This document shows, one piece after another, positions 10,879 to 19,629 of a DNA stretch of 64,000 bases; position 1 is the stretch's first letter, and each line of letters opens with the position of its first letter. The position numbers and the translations under genes were made by a program. This stretch comes from Bacillus siamensis KCTC 13613. GTDB taxonomy: Bacteria; Bacillota; Bacilli; Bacillales; Bacillaceae. The stretch covers positions 1 to 64,000 of the forward strand of contig NZ_AJVF01000013.1 in assembly GCF_000262045.1 (NCBI RefSeq), read 5' to 3'. The notes beneath the pieces are model-generated. The model was given only the letters and a program-made list of their open reading frames with translations, searched no databases and was not told the origin of the DNA.

Positions 10879-12519
10879 ATGGCTGAACTTATCCATTTAA
10901 CAGCAGGAAAGCTGCTTGAGCGGACCGCGGAGCTTTTTCCGGATCATGAAGCGGTTGTTTACCCTGAGCGCGGCCTTCGTTATACGTATGCGGAGTTTGA
11001 CCGGTTATGCCGGCAAACCGCAAAAGGGCTGATGAAGCTGGGAGTTGAAAAAGGAGATCATGTGGCCATATGGGCATCCAACATACCGGAATGGCTCGCG
11101 GCGCAATTTGCAACGGCGAAAATCGGCGCCGTCCTGGTCACCATCAATACGAATTTTCAAATCGCAGAGCTCGATTACCTGCTGACACATTCAGACGTCA
11201 CGTCCCTGATTATCATGGATTCATACAGGCAGACATCTTATGTTGAAATGGTGAATAAGCTGATTCCGGAGCTGAAAACTTGTGAGCGCGGCAGGCTGTG
11301 TTCGAAACGGTATCCCTTTTTACGGACGGTGTTATATATCGGTGATCAAAGACCGCCCGGCATGCACCGGTGGGATTCTTTGCTGAAGGGTGCCGAGTCT
11401 GTAACGGATGCAGCGCTTAACGGAAGGATGGACAGCCTGGATAAGGATGATTGCATTCAAATGCAATATACATCGGGTACGACCGGATTTCCGAAAGGTG
11501 TCATGCTCTCACATTTTAATATCGTCAATAACGCGGCCAATATCGCAGAGTGCATGAAGCTTACCCCAAGTGACCGTTTATGCATTCCCGTGCCGTTTTT
11601 CCACTGCTTCGGGTGTGTGCTCGGCGTGCTGGCATGTGTTTCCGCGGGTGCAGCGATGATCCCGATTGAACAGTTTTCTCCGCCGGCCGTTCTGAAAACG
11701 GTGGAGCAAGAAGCCTGCACGGCTCTGCACGGTGTGCCGACGATGTTTATCGCCCTCCTAAATGACAGCCGTTTTTCTGAATATGATCTTTCTCACGTCC
11801 GAACCGGAATTATGGCCGGCTCGCCATGTCCGGCGGAAGTCATGAAAGAAGTGATCGGCAAAATGGGGATGACCGGCATTACCATTGCCTACGGACAGAC
11901 CGAGGCATCACCTGTCATTACGCAGACAAGAACGGATGATCCGTTTGAAAGAAGAGTGGAAACAGCCGGGCGGGCGCTTCCTCATATCGAAATCAAAATC
12001 GTTCGGCCCGGAACATCCGAGGAGGCCGCCCGGGGCGAACCGGGAGAGCTCTGCACCCGCGGATATCACGTCATGAAAGGCTATTATAAAAATCAAGAAG
12101 CGACCGAAGAAGCGATAGACAAAGACGGCTGGCTGCATACGGGTGATTTGGCGGTCATGGATGAAGACGGGTACTGCAAAATCACGGGCCGTCTGAAAGA
12201 CATGCTGATAAGAGGCGGCGAAAATATCTATCCCCGGGAGATTGAAGAAATGTTATATCGGCATCCCGCAGTAGCAGACGTTCAAGTTGTTGGTGTACCT
12301 GATCCGAAATACGGAGAAGAAGCCGCGGCGTGGATCAGGCTCAAAGACGGACAAACCGCTTCCACAGAAGACATCAGAACCTTTTGCAAAGAACATATCG
12401 CCCGCTACAAAGTCCCCCGGTATGTGTTATTCACAGATGAATATCCCATGACAGCCTCAGGAAAAATTCAGAAATTCAAGCTGCGGGAAAAAACGATTGA
12501 AGAGCTCAAGTTAACTTAA
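10879..12519 (+). CDS. yngI: YngI, AMP-forming acyl-CoA synthetase
   Basis: This 546-residue ANL-superfamily ligase activates a carboxylic acid to its CoA thioester via an acyl adenylate. Visible motifs are MQYTSGTTGFPKGVML (P-loop, about 194), IAYGQTEASPVIT (about 336), TGDLAVMDEDGY (about 421) and the C-terminal lysine region YPMTASGKIQKFKLRE (about 522). The substrate is not readable from sequence. In this operon a branched short/medium-chain acid or acetoacetate is plausible. Four residues in the visible pocket region are not enough to decide. The ATG is preceded by GGAAGGAAG, and a cre-like site lies just upstream. It is followed at 21 bases by the biotin carboxylase gene. Confidence 0.88.
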   Translation: MAELIHLTAGKLLERTAELFPDHEAVVYPERGLRYTYAEFDRLCRQTAKGLMKLGVEKGDHVAIWASNIPEWLAAQFATAKIGAVLVTINTNFQIAELDYLLTHSDVTSLIIMDSYRQTSYVEMVNKLIPELKTCERGRLCSKRYPFLRTVLYIGDQRPPGMHRWDSLLKGAESVTDAALNGRMDSLDKDDCIQMQYTSGTTGFPKGVMLSHFNIVNNAANIAECMKLTPSDRLCIPVPFFHCFGCVLGVLACVSAGAAMIPIEQFSPPAVLKTVEQEACTALHGVPTMFIALLNDSRFSEYDLSHVRTGIMAGSPCPAEVMKEVIGKMGMTGITIAYGQTEASPVITQTRTDDPFERRVETAGRALPHIEIKIVRPGTSEEAARGEPGELCTRGYHVMKGYYKNQEATEEAIDKDGWLHTGDLAVMDEDGYCKITGRLKDMLIRGGENIYPREIEEMLYRHPAVADVQVVGVPDPKYGEEAAAWIRLKDGQTASTEDIRTFCKEHIARYKVPRYVLFTDEYPMTASGKIQKFKLREKTIEELKLT

Positions 12520-12540
12520 TGAAAAAGGAGTGCTTCACAT

Positions 12541-13890
12541 TTGTTTACAAAAATCCTGATTGCCAACAGAGGAGAAATCGCCTTACGAATTATCCGCACC
12601 TGCAAACGTCTCGGCATTCCCTCGGCAGCTGTCTATTCAGAAGCCGATCAGAATGCGCTCCATGTAAAAGCGGCAGATGAGGCCTATCCGATCGGAAAAT
12701 CGAGAGTAAATGAAAGCTATTTACATATCGACAGAATCATAGAAGCCGCTAAAGCCGCCGGAGCGGACGCCATTCATCCCGGCTATGGACTGCTGTCAGA
12801 AAACAGTTCGTTCGCCGAACGCTGCCGCAAGGAACAAATCACGTTTATCGGCCCGCCCGGTGACATCATCGCCAAGATGGGCAGCAAGATAGAAGCCCGA
12901 AAAACGATGCAAAAAGCAAAGATCCCGATCGTTCCCGGTGTTTCAGAACCGTTGCCCGATGTACACTCGGCCTTAGCCGAGGCCCGCGCCATCGGCTTTC
13001 CGGTCATGCTGAAAGCGTCCGCTGGAGGCGGCGGAATCGGCATGCAGATCGTACATTCAGAAGAAGAGCTGGCCAAAGCGTTTGAAGGCAATCAAAAGCG
13101 GGCTGCATCCTTTTTCGGAGACGGCGCGATGTATATGGAAAAAGTCATTGAAAACGCCCGTCATATTGAAATTCAGATTCTCGCAGATTCTTTCGGCAAT
13201 ACCGTTCATCTGTTTGAACGTGACTGTTCAGTGCAAAGGCGCCATCAAAAAGTGATAGAAGAAGCGCCGTCCCCGTTTGTTGATGATGAATTAAGACAAA
13301 GACTCGGCGAAACCGCCGTTAAAGCCGCTAAATCGATCGGCTACCAAAATGCGGGCACCATAGAGTTTCTCGTCGACCAAAAGAAACAAATCTATTTCTT
13401 AGAAATGAATACAAGACTGCAGGTAGAGCATCCGGTGACAGAAGAAATTACAGGATTGGATCTTGTGGAAGAACAGCTGAAAATTGCCGCGGGTCAGCCG
13501 CTGACTTTTTCACAGAAAGACATCACACATCACGGGCATGCGATCGAAGTGCGGATTTATGCGGAAGATCCGGTCACCTTTTATCCGTCACCCGGCACCA
13601 TCTCGTCTTTCTCCGTATTACGGCATCCGTCAGTGAGACACGAATGCGCCGTTGAAAAGGGAAGCACCATTTCTCCGTTTTACGATCCGATGATTGCCAA
13701 AATGATCGTCACGGCGAATACGAGAAAACAAGCCATTGAACAACTGAAAACCGCTCTTCGCGAATACCATGTAGAAGGGATTAAAACCAATATTCCCCTG
13801 CTGTCAAAGATTGCCCATTCAGAAGCGTTTGAAAAGGGTGAAGCGACAACCGGATTTTTACAAACCATGAACGGGGAGGCGTCCAAATGA
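12541..13890 (+). CDS. yngHA: YngHA, biotin carboxylase subunit (TTG start)
   Basis: This 449-residue ATP-grasp biotin carboxylase charges biotin with bicarbonate for the partner carboxyltransferase YngE. Signatures are the N-terminal KILIANRGEIALRIIRTCK, the glycine-rich ATP loop KASAGGGGIGM (about 159) and EMNTRLQVEHPVTE (about 284). The length is typical for a free AccC-type subunit. The start is TTG at 12541, supported by AAAAAGGAG at 12522-12530 and by the protein beginning exactly where AccC homologues begin. The stop overlaps the start of yngHB (ATGA), which suggests coupled translation. In this operon it most likely serves a 3-methylcrotonyl-CoA or related acyl-CoA carboxylase rather than acetyl-CoA carboxylase. 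Confidence 0.92.
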   Translation: MFTKILIANRGEIALRIIRTCKRLGIPSAAVYSEADQNALHVKAADEAYPIGKSRVNESYLHIDRIIEAAKAAGADAIHPGYGLLSENSSFAERCRKEQITFIGPPGDIIAKMGSKIEARKTMQKAKIPIVPGVSEPLPDVHSALAEARAIGFPVMLKASAGGGGIGMQIVHSEEELAKAFEGNQKRAASFFGDGAMYMEKVIENARHIEIQILADSFGNTVHLFERDCSVQRRHQKVIEEAPSPFVDDELRQRLGETAVKAAKSIGYQNAGTIEFLVDQKKQIYFLEMNTRLQVEHPVTEEITGLDLVEEQLKIAAGQPLTFSQKDITHHGHAIEVRIYAEDPVTFYPSPGTISSFSVLRHPSVRHECAVEKGSTISPFYDPMIAKMIVTANTRKQAIEQLKTALREYHVEGIKTNIPLLSKIAHSEAFEKGEATTGFLQTMNGEASK

Positions 13891-14099
13891 GTGAGATAAA
13901 AATTCAGATGGCGGGAAATCTGTGGAAAATTCATGTGAAACCGGGCGATGTCATCGAAAAAGGACAGGAAGTAGCTGTCTTGGAATCAATGAAAATGGAA
14001 ATTCCGATTATTGCTGATGTATCCGGAACGGTGAAAGAAGTGAGAAAAGCAGAAGGTGATTTCACCGATGAAGGAGAGGTCCTGATTGAGCTCCAATAA
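13887..14099 (+). CDS. yngHB: YngHB, biotin carboxyl carrier protein
   Basis: This 70-residue biotinyl/lipoyl-attachment domain protein carries the swinging biotin arm between YngHA and YngE. The biotinylation motif ESMKME puts the modified lysine at K36, with the usual hairpin symmetry (GDVIEKGQ before it and EGDFTDEG after it). The small size is normal for stand-alone carrier proteins of this carboxylase type. It overlaps the yngHA stop by four bases and precedes yngG by 15 bases. BirA, which also controls the biotin operon at 19567, would be the expected biotin ligase. Confidence 0.93.
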   Translation: MSEIKIQMAGNLWKIHVKPGDVIEKGQEVAVLESMKMEIPIIADVSGTVKEVRKAEGDFTDEGEVLIELQ

Positions 14100-14114
14100 A
14101 ACGGGAGGTGCAGA

Positions 14115-15014
14115 ATGAACTGTCCGAAGCATGTCCGCATCAACGAAGTGGGACCCCGTGACGGCCTGCAGAATGAGTCCGCGTGGGTGGATACAGAAGA
14201 TAAGATTGAGTGGATCAATATGCTTTCAAAAACAGGACTTTCCTATATCGAAGTGACTTCATTCGTGAATCCGAGGTGGATTCCGGCGCTGCGTGACAGT
14301 CTGAACGTTGCAAAGGGAATTGCCAGAACAGAACATACAGTATACGCGGCTCTCGTTCCAAACCTCATCGGGCTGGAGCATGCGGCAGAAGGCAGAATTG
14401 ATCAAGCCTGTGTGTTTTTATCAGCAAGCGAAACCCATAACCAAAAAAACGTCAACAAACCGATTGACCGGACCGTTCAAGAGCTCAGGCAGGTCATTTC
14501 TGAAGCAAAATCTGAAAACATGGCAACGAGAGCTTATCTTTCCACCGTATTCGGATGCCCGTATGAACAAAACGTACCGATCGAACAAGTCATCCGGCTC
14601 ACAGACACGCTTCTTGAAATGGGCGTTGATGAATTATCACTCGGCGACACAATCGGCGCGGCGAACCCCTTGCAGGTCATAGCCGTGCTTGAAGCTCTTT
14701 TACCGAGAATTCCCGCCTCAAAAATCGCACTCCATTTCCATGATACAAGAGGCACGGCTCTTGCAAATATCATTCCCGCTCTTGATATGGGGATTACATC
14801 CTTTGACACCTCCTCAGGCGGGCTTGGCGGCTGTCCGTATGCTCCGGGATCAGCAGGAAACGCCGCCACTGAAGACGTCATTTATATGCTTGAACAAATG
14901 GGGATTGATACCGGGACGGACATGAATAAACTACTTGAAGCCGCCGGCTGGATCGGGGATAAAATCGGCAAAGACCTGCCAAGCAGAAACCTGCAGGTCT
15001 TCAGAACGAAATGA
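14115..15014 (+). CDS. yngG: YngG, hydroxymethylglutaryl-CoA lyase
   Basis: This 299-residue DRE-TIM metallolyase splits 3-hydroxy-3-methylglutaryl-CoA into acetyl-CoA and acetoacetate, the last step of leucine catabolism. Signatures are NEVGPRDGLQNE (residues 10-21, with the catalytic Arg-Asp), the metal-binding HFHDTRG (about 202) and the glycine-rich loop GGLGGCPYAPGSAGN, which contains the catalytic Cys. Length and motifs match the family. The start ATG has GGGAGG upstream. The acetoacetate it makes would feed ScoAB, encoded about 13 kb downstream in this window. Confidence 0.93.
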   Translation: MNCPKHVRINEVGPRDGLQNESAWVDTEDKIEWINMLSKTGLSYIEVTSFVNPRWIPALRDSLNVAKGIARTEHTVYAALVPNLIGLEHAAEGRIDQACVFLSASETHNQKNVNKPIDRTVQELRQVISEAKSENMATRAYLSTVFGCPYEQNVPIEQVIRLTDTLLEMGVDELSLGDTIGAANPLQVIAVLEALLPRIPASKIALHFHDTRGTALANIIPALDMGITSFDTSSGGLGGCPYAPGSAGNAATEDVIYMLEQMGIDTGTDMNKLLEAAGWIGDKIGKDLPSRNLQVFRTK

Positions 15015-15029
15015 GAGAGAGGAGAAGCC

Positions 15030-15809
15030 ATGGGAGATTGTGTATTGTTTTCCGTCTGTCAAGAAACAATCGGCCTGATCATGCTGAACCGCCCGCATGC
15101 GGCCAACTCACTGTCATCAGAAATGATTGATGATTTACAGCGTGTGATTACAGACATCAAAAATTCGCCATCCATTCGATGTGTCATTCTCACCGGCTTC
15201 GGAAACACATTCTGCGCCGGTGCTGATTTAAAAGAAAGAGCGGGGATGAATCATGAACAAGTCAAACAAAGCGTCAGTCGTATCGGTGAAACCGCCGCCT
15301 CAATTGAAGCACTCCCGCAGCCGGTCATTGCAGCGCTGAATGGAACGGCAGTCGGCGGCGGACTTGAACTCGCCCTCGCTTGCGATATCAGAATCGCCGC
15401 CAGCCGGGCGGGCCTCGGCCTCCCTGAAACAGGCCTTGCGATCATACCCGGGGCGGGCGGAACACAGAGACTGCCTAGGCTTATCGGACCCGGTGCGGCA
15501 AAAGAGTTGATCTATACCGGCCGGAGGCTCACGGCCCAAGAGGGAAAAGACATAAAGCTGGTCGAGCATGTATGTGAAACCGAAGAACTTTTGGAAAAAG
15601 CAAAAGCACTGGCCGGCCGCATCGCCGCCAATGGGCCGATCGCCGTCAGACAAGCAAAATTCGCGATAAACAAAGGGCTGGAGACTGATCTCAATACAGG
15701 GCTCGAAATCGAACGAAAAGCATATGAACAAGTCATCCCGACACTTGACAGAGAAGAGGGGCTGCGCGCCTTTAAAGAAAAAAGACCCCCTGAATACAAA
15801 GGAAAATAA
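15030..15809 (+). CDS. yngF: YngF, enoyl-CoA hydratase (probable methylglutaconyl-CoA hydratase)
   Basis: This 259-residue crotonase-fold protein has the oxyanion-hole segments TFCAGADLKER (about 66) and NGTAVGGGLELALACDIRIA (about 105), and a catalytic Glu in GLPETGLAI (about 133). Between the carboxylase and HMG-CoA lyase genes, its likely reaction is hydration of 3-methylglutaconyl-CoA to HMG-CoA. A general short-chain enoyl-CoA hydratase role cannot be excluded from sequence. The start has GAGAGGAG upstream. The spacings to yngG and yngE are 15 and 17 bases, consistent with one operon. Confidence 0.9.
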   Translation: MGDCVLFSVCQETIGLIMLNRPHAANSLSSEMIDDLQRVITDIKNSPSIRCVILTGFGNTFCAGADLKERAGMNHEQVKQSVSRIGETAASIEALPQPVIAALNGTAVGGGLELALACDIRIAASRAGLGLPETGLAIIPGAGGTQRLPRLIGPGAAKELIYTGRRLTAQEGKDIKLVEHVCETEELLEKAKALAGRIAANGPIAVRQAKFAINKGLETDLNTGLEIERKAYEQVIPTLDREEGLRAFKEKRPPEYKGK

Positions 15810-15826
15810 AACTTGGAGGGACTCGG

Positions 15827-17356
15827 ATGGATTACGAAAAAGAACGGCAGACACGCAGCAAAACGATTGAAAAGGGAGGAGCGGCTAAATATCACGCAAG
15901 CAACGAAAAAAAGGGAAAACTTTTTGTAAGAGACAGGCTGAAGCTTCTATTCGATGACGGCATATCCGTTGAAGACGCTTTTTTCGCCGAATGCATGTCA
16001 GACGGACTGCCGGCCGACGGGGTTGTCACCGGGATCGGAACCATCAGCGGCAGAACCGTTTGTGTGATGGCAAACGACTCAACCGTAAAGGCGGGCTCAT
16101 GGGGCGCGAAGACGGTGGAAAAAATCATCCGCATTCAGGAAACGGCTGAAAAGCTGCAGTGTCCGCTTCTGTACTTAGTCGATTCAGCAGGTGCAAGAAT
16201 TACCGATCAGGTCGACATGTTCCCGGGCAGAAGGGGAGCCGGCCGCATTTTTTATAATCAAGTAAAGCTGTCGGGACGCATACCGCAAATCTGTTTATTG
16301 TTCGGCCCTTCCGCTGCGGGCGGCGCTTACATTCCTGCCTTTTGCGACATTGTCATTATGGTGGAAGGCAATGCATCCATGTACTTAGGCTCACCGCGCA
16401 TGGCGGAAATGGTAATCGGTGAGAAAGTTTCGCTTGAAGAAATGGGCGGCGCCCGTATGCATTGTTCCGTATCAGGCTGCGGTGATCTCCTCGCCCGGAC
16501 GGAACAGGAAGCAATCACGATGGCGCGGACATATCTCAGCTACTTTCCGGCAAATTATACGGAAAAAGCGCCTGTCAGCGAATCCAAGAACCCGAAAGAT
16601 TTTGAAAAACCGCTCTCAGATGTCATCCCGGCACATCAAAACGCACCGTTCAACATGCTGGATTTAATTGAACGTGTCATCGATGAAGACTCTTTTTTTG
16701 AGATTAAACCGTTATTTGCGCAGGAATTAATAACGGGACTTGCACGGATTCACGGACAGCCGGTCGGCATTATCGCCAACCAGCCGCGTGTCAAGGGCGG
16801 GGTTTTATTTCTTGATTCGGCGGATAAAGCCGCAAAATTCATCGCTTTGTGCGATGCATTTCATATTCCGCTTCTGTTTTTGGCAGACATCCCCGGATTT
16901 ATGATCGGAACGAAGGTTGAACAGGCGGGCATCATCAGGCATGGCGCAAAAATGATCTCCGCAATGGCGGAAGCGACTGTTCCGAAGCTTTCCGTTATTG
17001 TCAGAAAAGCCTACGGTGCGGGATTATATGCGATGGCGGGCCCGGCTTTTGAACCTGATTGCTGCTTAGCGCTTCCGACTGCGCAAATTGCCGTAATGGG
17101 GCCAGAAGCAGCGGTAAATGCGGTCTACGCAAACAAAATCAGCGAACTCGCTCCAGAAGAAAGGCCGGCCTTTATTCAGAAAAAGCGAGATGAATACAAG
17201 GAAGACATTAACCTTTACCGTCTTGCCTCTGAAATGGTGATTGACGGCATCGTTCCCGCTGATTCCTTGCGGGACGAACTCAATAAACGCCTCACTGCTT
17301 ACATGTCTAAACAACTGACTTTCACACACCGGAAACACCCCGTATACCCGGTATAA
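15827..17356 (+). CDS. yngE: YngE, acyl-CoA carboxylase carboxyltransferase subunit
   Basis: This 509-residue protein has the two-lobed carboxyltransferase fold of propionyl-/methylcrotonyl-CoA carboxylase beta subunits. The N lobe includes YLVDSAGARITDQ (about 112) and FGPSAAGGAYIPAF (about 163). The C lobe includes ADIPGFMIGTKVEQAG (about 352) and KAYGAGLYAMAGPAFEPD (about 391). It transfers carboxyl from biotin on YngHB to an acyl-CoA, most likely 3-methylcrotonyl-CoA given the HMG-CoA lyase and hydratase beside it. Propionyl-CoA remains possible. It is the last gene of the operon and is followed at once by a terminator. In B. subtilis 168 yngD (nrnB) lies between yngE and yngC; it is absent here. 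Confidence 0.9.
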   Translation: MDYEKERQTRSKTIEKGGAAKYHASNEKKGKLFVRDRLKLLFDDGISVEDAFFAECMSDGLPADGVVTGIGTISGRTVCVMANDSTVKAGSWGAKTVEKIIRIQETAEKLQCPLLYLVDSAGARITDQVDMFPGRRGAGRIFYNQVKLSGRIPQICLLFGPSAAGGAYIPAFCDIVIMVEGNASMYLGSPRMAEMVIGEKVSLEEMGGARMHCSVSGCGDLLARTEQEAITMARTYLSYFPANYTEKAPVSESKNPKDFEKPLSDVIPAHQNAPFNMLDLIERVIDEDSFFEIKPLFAQELITGLARIHGQPVGIIANQPRVKGGVLFLDSADKAAKFIALCDAFHIPLLFLADIPGFMIGTKVEQAGIIRHGAKMISAMAEATVPKLSVIVRKAYGAGLYAMAGPAFEPDCCLALPTAQIAVMGPEAAVNAVYANKISELAPEERPAFIQKKRDEYKEDINLYRLASEMVIDGIVPADSLRDELNKRLTAYMSKQLTFTHRKHPVYPV

Positions 17357-17357
17357 A

Positions 17358-17413
17358 TAAAAAAGACCGCATAGATCCGGCCCGCGGCCGTTCTTCTATG
17401 CAGTCTTTTTTTC
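17358..17413. terminator. Bidirectional terminator between yngE and yngC
   Basis: A run of A, the stem AAAGACCGCATAG, a GC-rich loop, CTATGCAGTCTTT and a run of T. One C/A mismatch interrupts the stem. It lies between convergent genes and has tracts suited to both directions. Confidence 0.85.
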
Positions 17414-18011
17414 ATAGTCTTGATCTCATCTTTTTCACGACAAAATAAACAACAATAAATACAAGAGCCAATATAATGATCGGAGTCGTGTACATTCCGG
17501 CATAGCTGTCTACATCTTTCCACTGTCCGCCGAGCTGATACCCGAGATAAACGAAAATGACAGACCACGGAATAATCGCAAGCGTCGTCAAGGTGACAAA
17601 CTTGGAAAGCGGCATTTTCGCGAGGCCGGCCGGGATGGAAATCGCGTGTCTGACGACCGGGATAAATCGGGCCGAGAATACTACACCCGCGCCGTAACGG
17701 CGAAACCAGTTTTCGGCAACATCAATATGATGCTTTTTCAGCAGTAAGTACTTGCCGTACTTGTCCAAAAACGGCCGCCCCCCATAACGGGCGATCCAGT
17801 AAATAAAGCACTGCGCGATCGTTCCCCCGATCACGCCGGCGATAACGGCGCCGATAAAACTGATCGTGCCTTCTGACACCATATAGCCTCCATAGGCCAA
17901 AACGATTTCACTCGGAATGATTTCGATCATTAATCCGAGCGCAATCCCGAAATAGCCCATACTTGTCAGCCAGGATAATATTTCACTAATAAAATTGCCC
18001 ACACTGTTCAC
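17412..18011 (-). CDS. yngC: YngC, DedA family membrane protein
   Basis: This is a 199-residue integral membrane protein of the DedA/SNARE-associated family, linked to lipid scrambling and membrane homeostasis. Family features are the acidic re-entrant loop EIIPSEIVLAYGG (about 29) and the basic segment FSARFIPVVRHAISIPAG (about 110), plus four to five hydrophobic stretches. The start used is GTG at 18011; the ribosome site AAAGAGG is close to it, and a second GTG three codons downstream is a possible alternative. The gene is third on the minus strand after yngA and yngB. A perfect TATAAT on the minus strand (18034-18039) in the gap hints at its own promoter, but the -35 is weak. Confidence 0.9.
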   Translation of the reverse strand: MNSVGNFISEILSWLTSMGYFGIALGLMIEIIPSEIVLAYGGYMVSEGTISFIGAVIAGVIGGTIAQCFIYWIARYGGRPFLDKYGKYLLLKKHHIDVAENWFRRYGAGVVFSARFIPVVRHAISIPAGLAKMPLSKFVTLTTLAIIPWSVIFVYLGYQLGGQWKDVDSYAGMYTTPIIILALVFIVVYFVVKKMRSRL

Positions 18012-18076
18012 AACCTCTTTATCTTTTTACCCAATTATATGACTGATTGACAAGCAAAATGGTTACAAATTATTTT

Positions 18077-18970
18077 TTAACGTACGTTTTCTTCAGATTC
18101 TCTTTTTAACACCTCTTCTAAATAAGCTAAGAGTTTCGGTCTCATTTCCTTCCGCAGCAGCCCGATCTCCGTGCCGGCCTTAAAACAGCCGAGCTTGTCG
18201 CCTATATCAAACCGTCTTCCTTCGAGCTCCCGCGCATAGATACTTTGGGTACGGCACACTTCGCGCAGCGCGTCTGTCAATTGGATTTCGTTGCCTGCGC
18301 CTCTTCCGATCGTCTTCAGCGCTTTAAAAATGGCAGGGGTTAATATGTAACGGCCCATCACGGCGATGTGAGAGGGCGCCTTTTCAACAGCCGGCTTTTC
18401 AATCAGATCCTCAACCTGGTACACATGACCGTTCTGCTGCCCCGTCTGTATAATACCATATTTGCTGACATCGGCAGGATCGACGGGCTGTACGCCGATC
18501 GTTTCTGTGCCGTGTTGGTTATAGACGTCTATGAGCTGCGAGAGCGCGGGAGTGTCAGATACCATAATATCATCACCTAAGAGAACGGCAAAAGGCTCTT
18601 CTCCGATAAAATGCTCCGCACACAGCACCGCATGGCCTAAGCCGAGCGGCTCTTTTTGGCGGATGTAATGAATATTGGCCAATTCGGCAATCTGCTGCAT
18701 TTCCTTCAGCATCTCCGTCTTGCCTTTTTCCTGCAGGTTGAATTCCAATTCCGCCGACCGATCAAAATGATCTTCAATCGAGCGCTTGTTTCTTCCTGTA
18801 ATAATCAGAATATCTTCAATCCCTGACTCGGCGGCCTCTTCTACAATATATTGGATTGCCGGTTTGTCAACGATCGGCAGCATTTCTTTCGGCTGCGCCT
18901 TTGTCGCCGGCAGAAATCTCGTTCCTAAACCCGCTGCGGGAATGACCGCTTTTCTCACTTTTTTTCTCAT
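18077..18970 (-). CDS. yngB: YngB, UTP-glucose-1-phosphate uridylyltransferase
   Basis: This 297-residue nucleotidyltransferase makes UDP-glucose from UTP and glucose-1-phosphate. The N-terminal signature AVIPAAGLGTRFLPATKAQP (residues 8-27) and KEMLPIVDKPAIQYIVEEA are diagnostic. It resembles GtaB but its position between yngA and yngC identifies the paralogue YngB. UDP-glucose serves teichoic acid glycosylation and glycolipid synthesis. AGGAG lies upstream of the ATG. The gene starts 6 bases after yngA and is surely co-transcribed with it. A GtrA-like neighbour suggests a role in glycosylating a cell-envelope polymer (inference). Confidence 0.93.
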   Translation of the reverse strand: MRKKVRKAVIPAAGLGTRFLPATKAQPKEMLPIVDKPAIQYIVEEAAESGIEDILIITGRNKRSIEDHFDRSAELEFNLQEKGKTEMLKEMQQIAELANIHYIRQKEPLGLGHAVLCAEHFIGEEPFAVLLGDDIMVSDTPALSQLIDVYNQHGTETIGVQPVDPADVSKYGIIQTGQQNGHVYQVEDLIEKPAVEKAPSHIAVMGRYILTPAIFKALKTIGRGAGNEIQLTDALREVCRTQSIYARELEGRRFDIGDKLGCFKAGTEIGLLRKEMRPKLLAYLEEVLKRESEENVR

Positions 18971-18976
18971 TCATCT

Positions 18977-19384
18977 TCACTCCTGATCCTGTATGTTTTT
19001 CAGCGAATCTCCGAATACCCAGATTCGGTTTCCGATAAAATTCATCATCATTCCGCCGATAGTGGCGGCAAGCTTACTCACCAAAAGCGAACAGCCGCCT
19101 TTTTGAAACGCGTACAGCAGCAAAAAGGTGATCCCCGACGCGGTAAGATTAATGATGAGAAAGCGCATGATCTCTTTCCCGTCAGCCTTGCGCTTTACAC
19201 GAAACGTCCAATGCCGGTTCCACACATAGCTGTTGATCATTCCAGCCGAATAAGAGCAGATCTGTGCCGGCAGATAAGGGACACGGCAGGCAGTAAGCAG
19301 AAAGAAGACCCCAAAATCGATCAGCGTATTGCCGGCCCCTACCGTGCAGAAACGGCCTAATGTCTTTATTTTTCCTTTCAGCAT
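18977..19384 (-). CDS. yngA: YngA, GtrA-family membrane protein
   Basis: This 135-residue protein has four predicted membrane segments, near residues 10-30, 37-55, 73-93 and 100-120. It has the GtrA-like start in which a conserved FCTVGAGNTLIDFGVFFLLT region is followed by NSYVWNRHWTF and NFIGNRIWVF. GtrA-like proteins are thought to help move or present lipid-linked sugars for polymer glycosylation. It leads a minus-strand operon with yngB. Its ribosome site GGGGAGG is strong. Its promoter must lie in 19385-19560, back to back with the bioW promoter, but no convincing match was found there. Confidence 0.88.
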   Translation of the reverse strand: MLKGKIKTLGRFCTVGAGNTLIDFGVFFLLTACRVPYLPAQICSYSAGMINSYVWNRHWTFRVKRKADGKEIMRFLIINLTASGITFLLLYAFQKGGCSLLVSKLAATIGGMMMNFIGNRIWVFGDSLKNIQDQE

Positions 19385-19493
19385 AACGGTGACCTCCCCT
19401 CATAATAAGATGCGGATGGCTGTCATATTTGTTGATATCGATTACTTTAGCGGACAGCCTTGAAAAAACAATGACTAAAATATGAACAAAACA

Positions 19494-19506
19494 TGAAAAC
19501 GTTAAG
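19494..19506 (+). promoter_or_regulatory. Weak cre-like motif upstream of bioW
   Basis: TGAAAACGTTAAG resembles the CcpA site core (TGAAAACG with a TT after it) but the 3' half deviates. It lies 22 bases upstream of the bio -35 and could belong to either divergent unit. Confidence 0.3.
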
Positions 19507-19527
19507 TTAACAGTTTGATAGATTAGG

Positions 19528-19556
19528 TTGACATATTTCGAGAGGGGCACTAATAT
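19528..19556 (+). promoter_or_regulatory. Sigma-A promoter of the biotin operon
   Basis: TTGACA at 19528-19533 and TAATAT at 19551-19556 are separated by 17 bases, close to the sigma-A consensus. It is followed directly by the BirA operator. Confidence 0.85.
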
Positions 19557-19566
19557 TCTGTATAAG

Positions 19567-19594
19567 TGTTAACCTTTAATTATTTTGGTTAACA
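19567..19594 (+). promoter_or_regulatory. BirA (biotin repressor) operator
   Basis: The perfect inverted repeat TGTTAACC, 12 bases, GGTTAACA matches the known Bacillus BirA operator. It begins about ten bases downstream of the -10 box, so biotin-bound BirA would block transcription start or early elongation of bioWAFDBI. Confidence 0.9.
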
Positions 19595-19629
19595 TTATTT
19601 TTCAAGGCAAGAGAAAGGAGGGGAAAGGA

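Noticed and set aside
19585-19629. Upstream ATG for bioW
   Set aside because: It lies inside the BirA operator near the expected transcript start and has no ribosome site; ATG 19630 has AAGGAGG.
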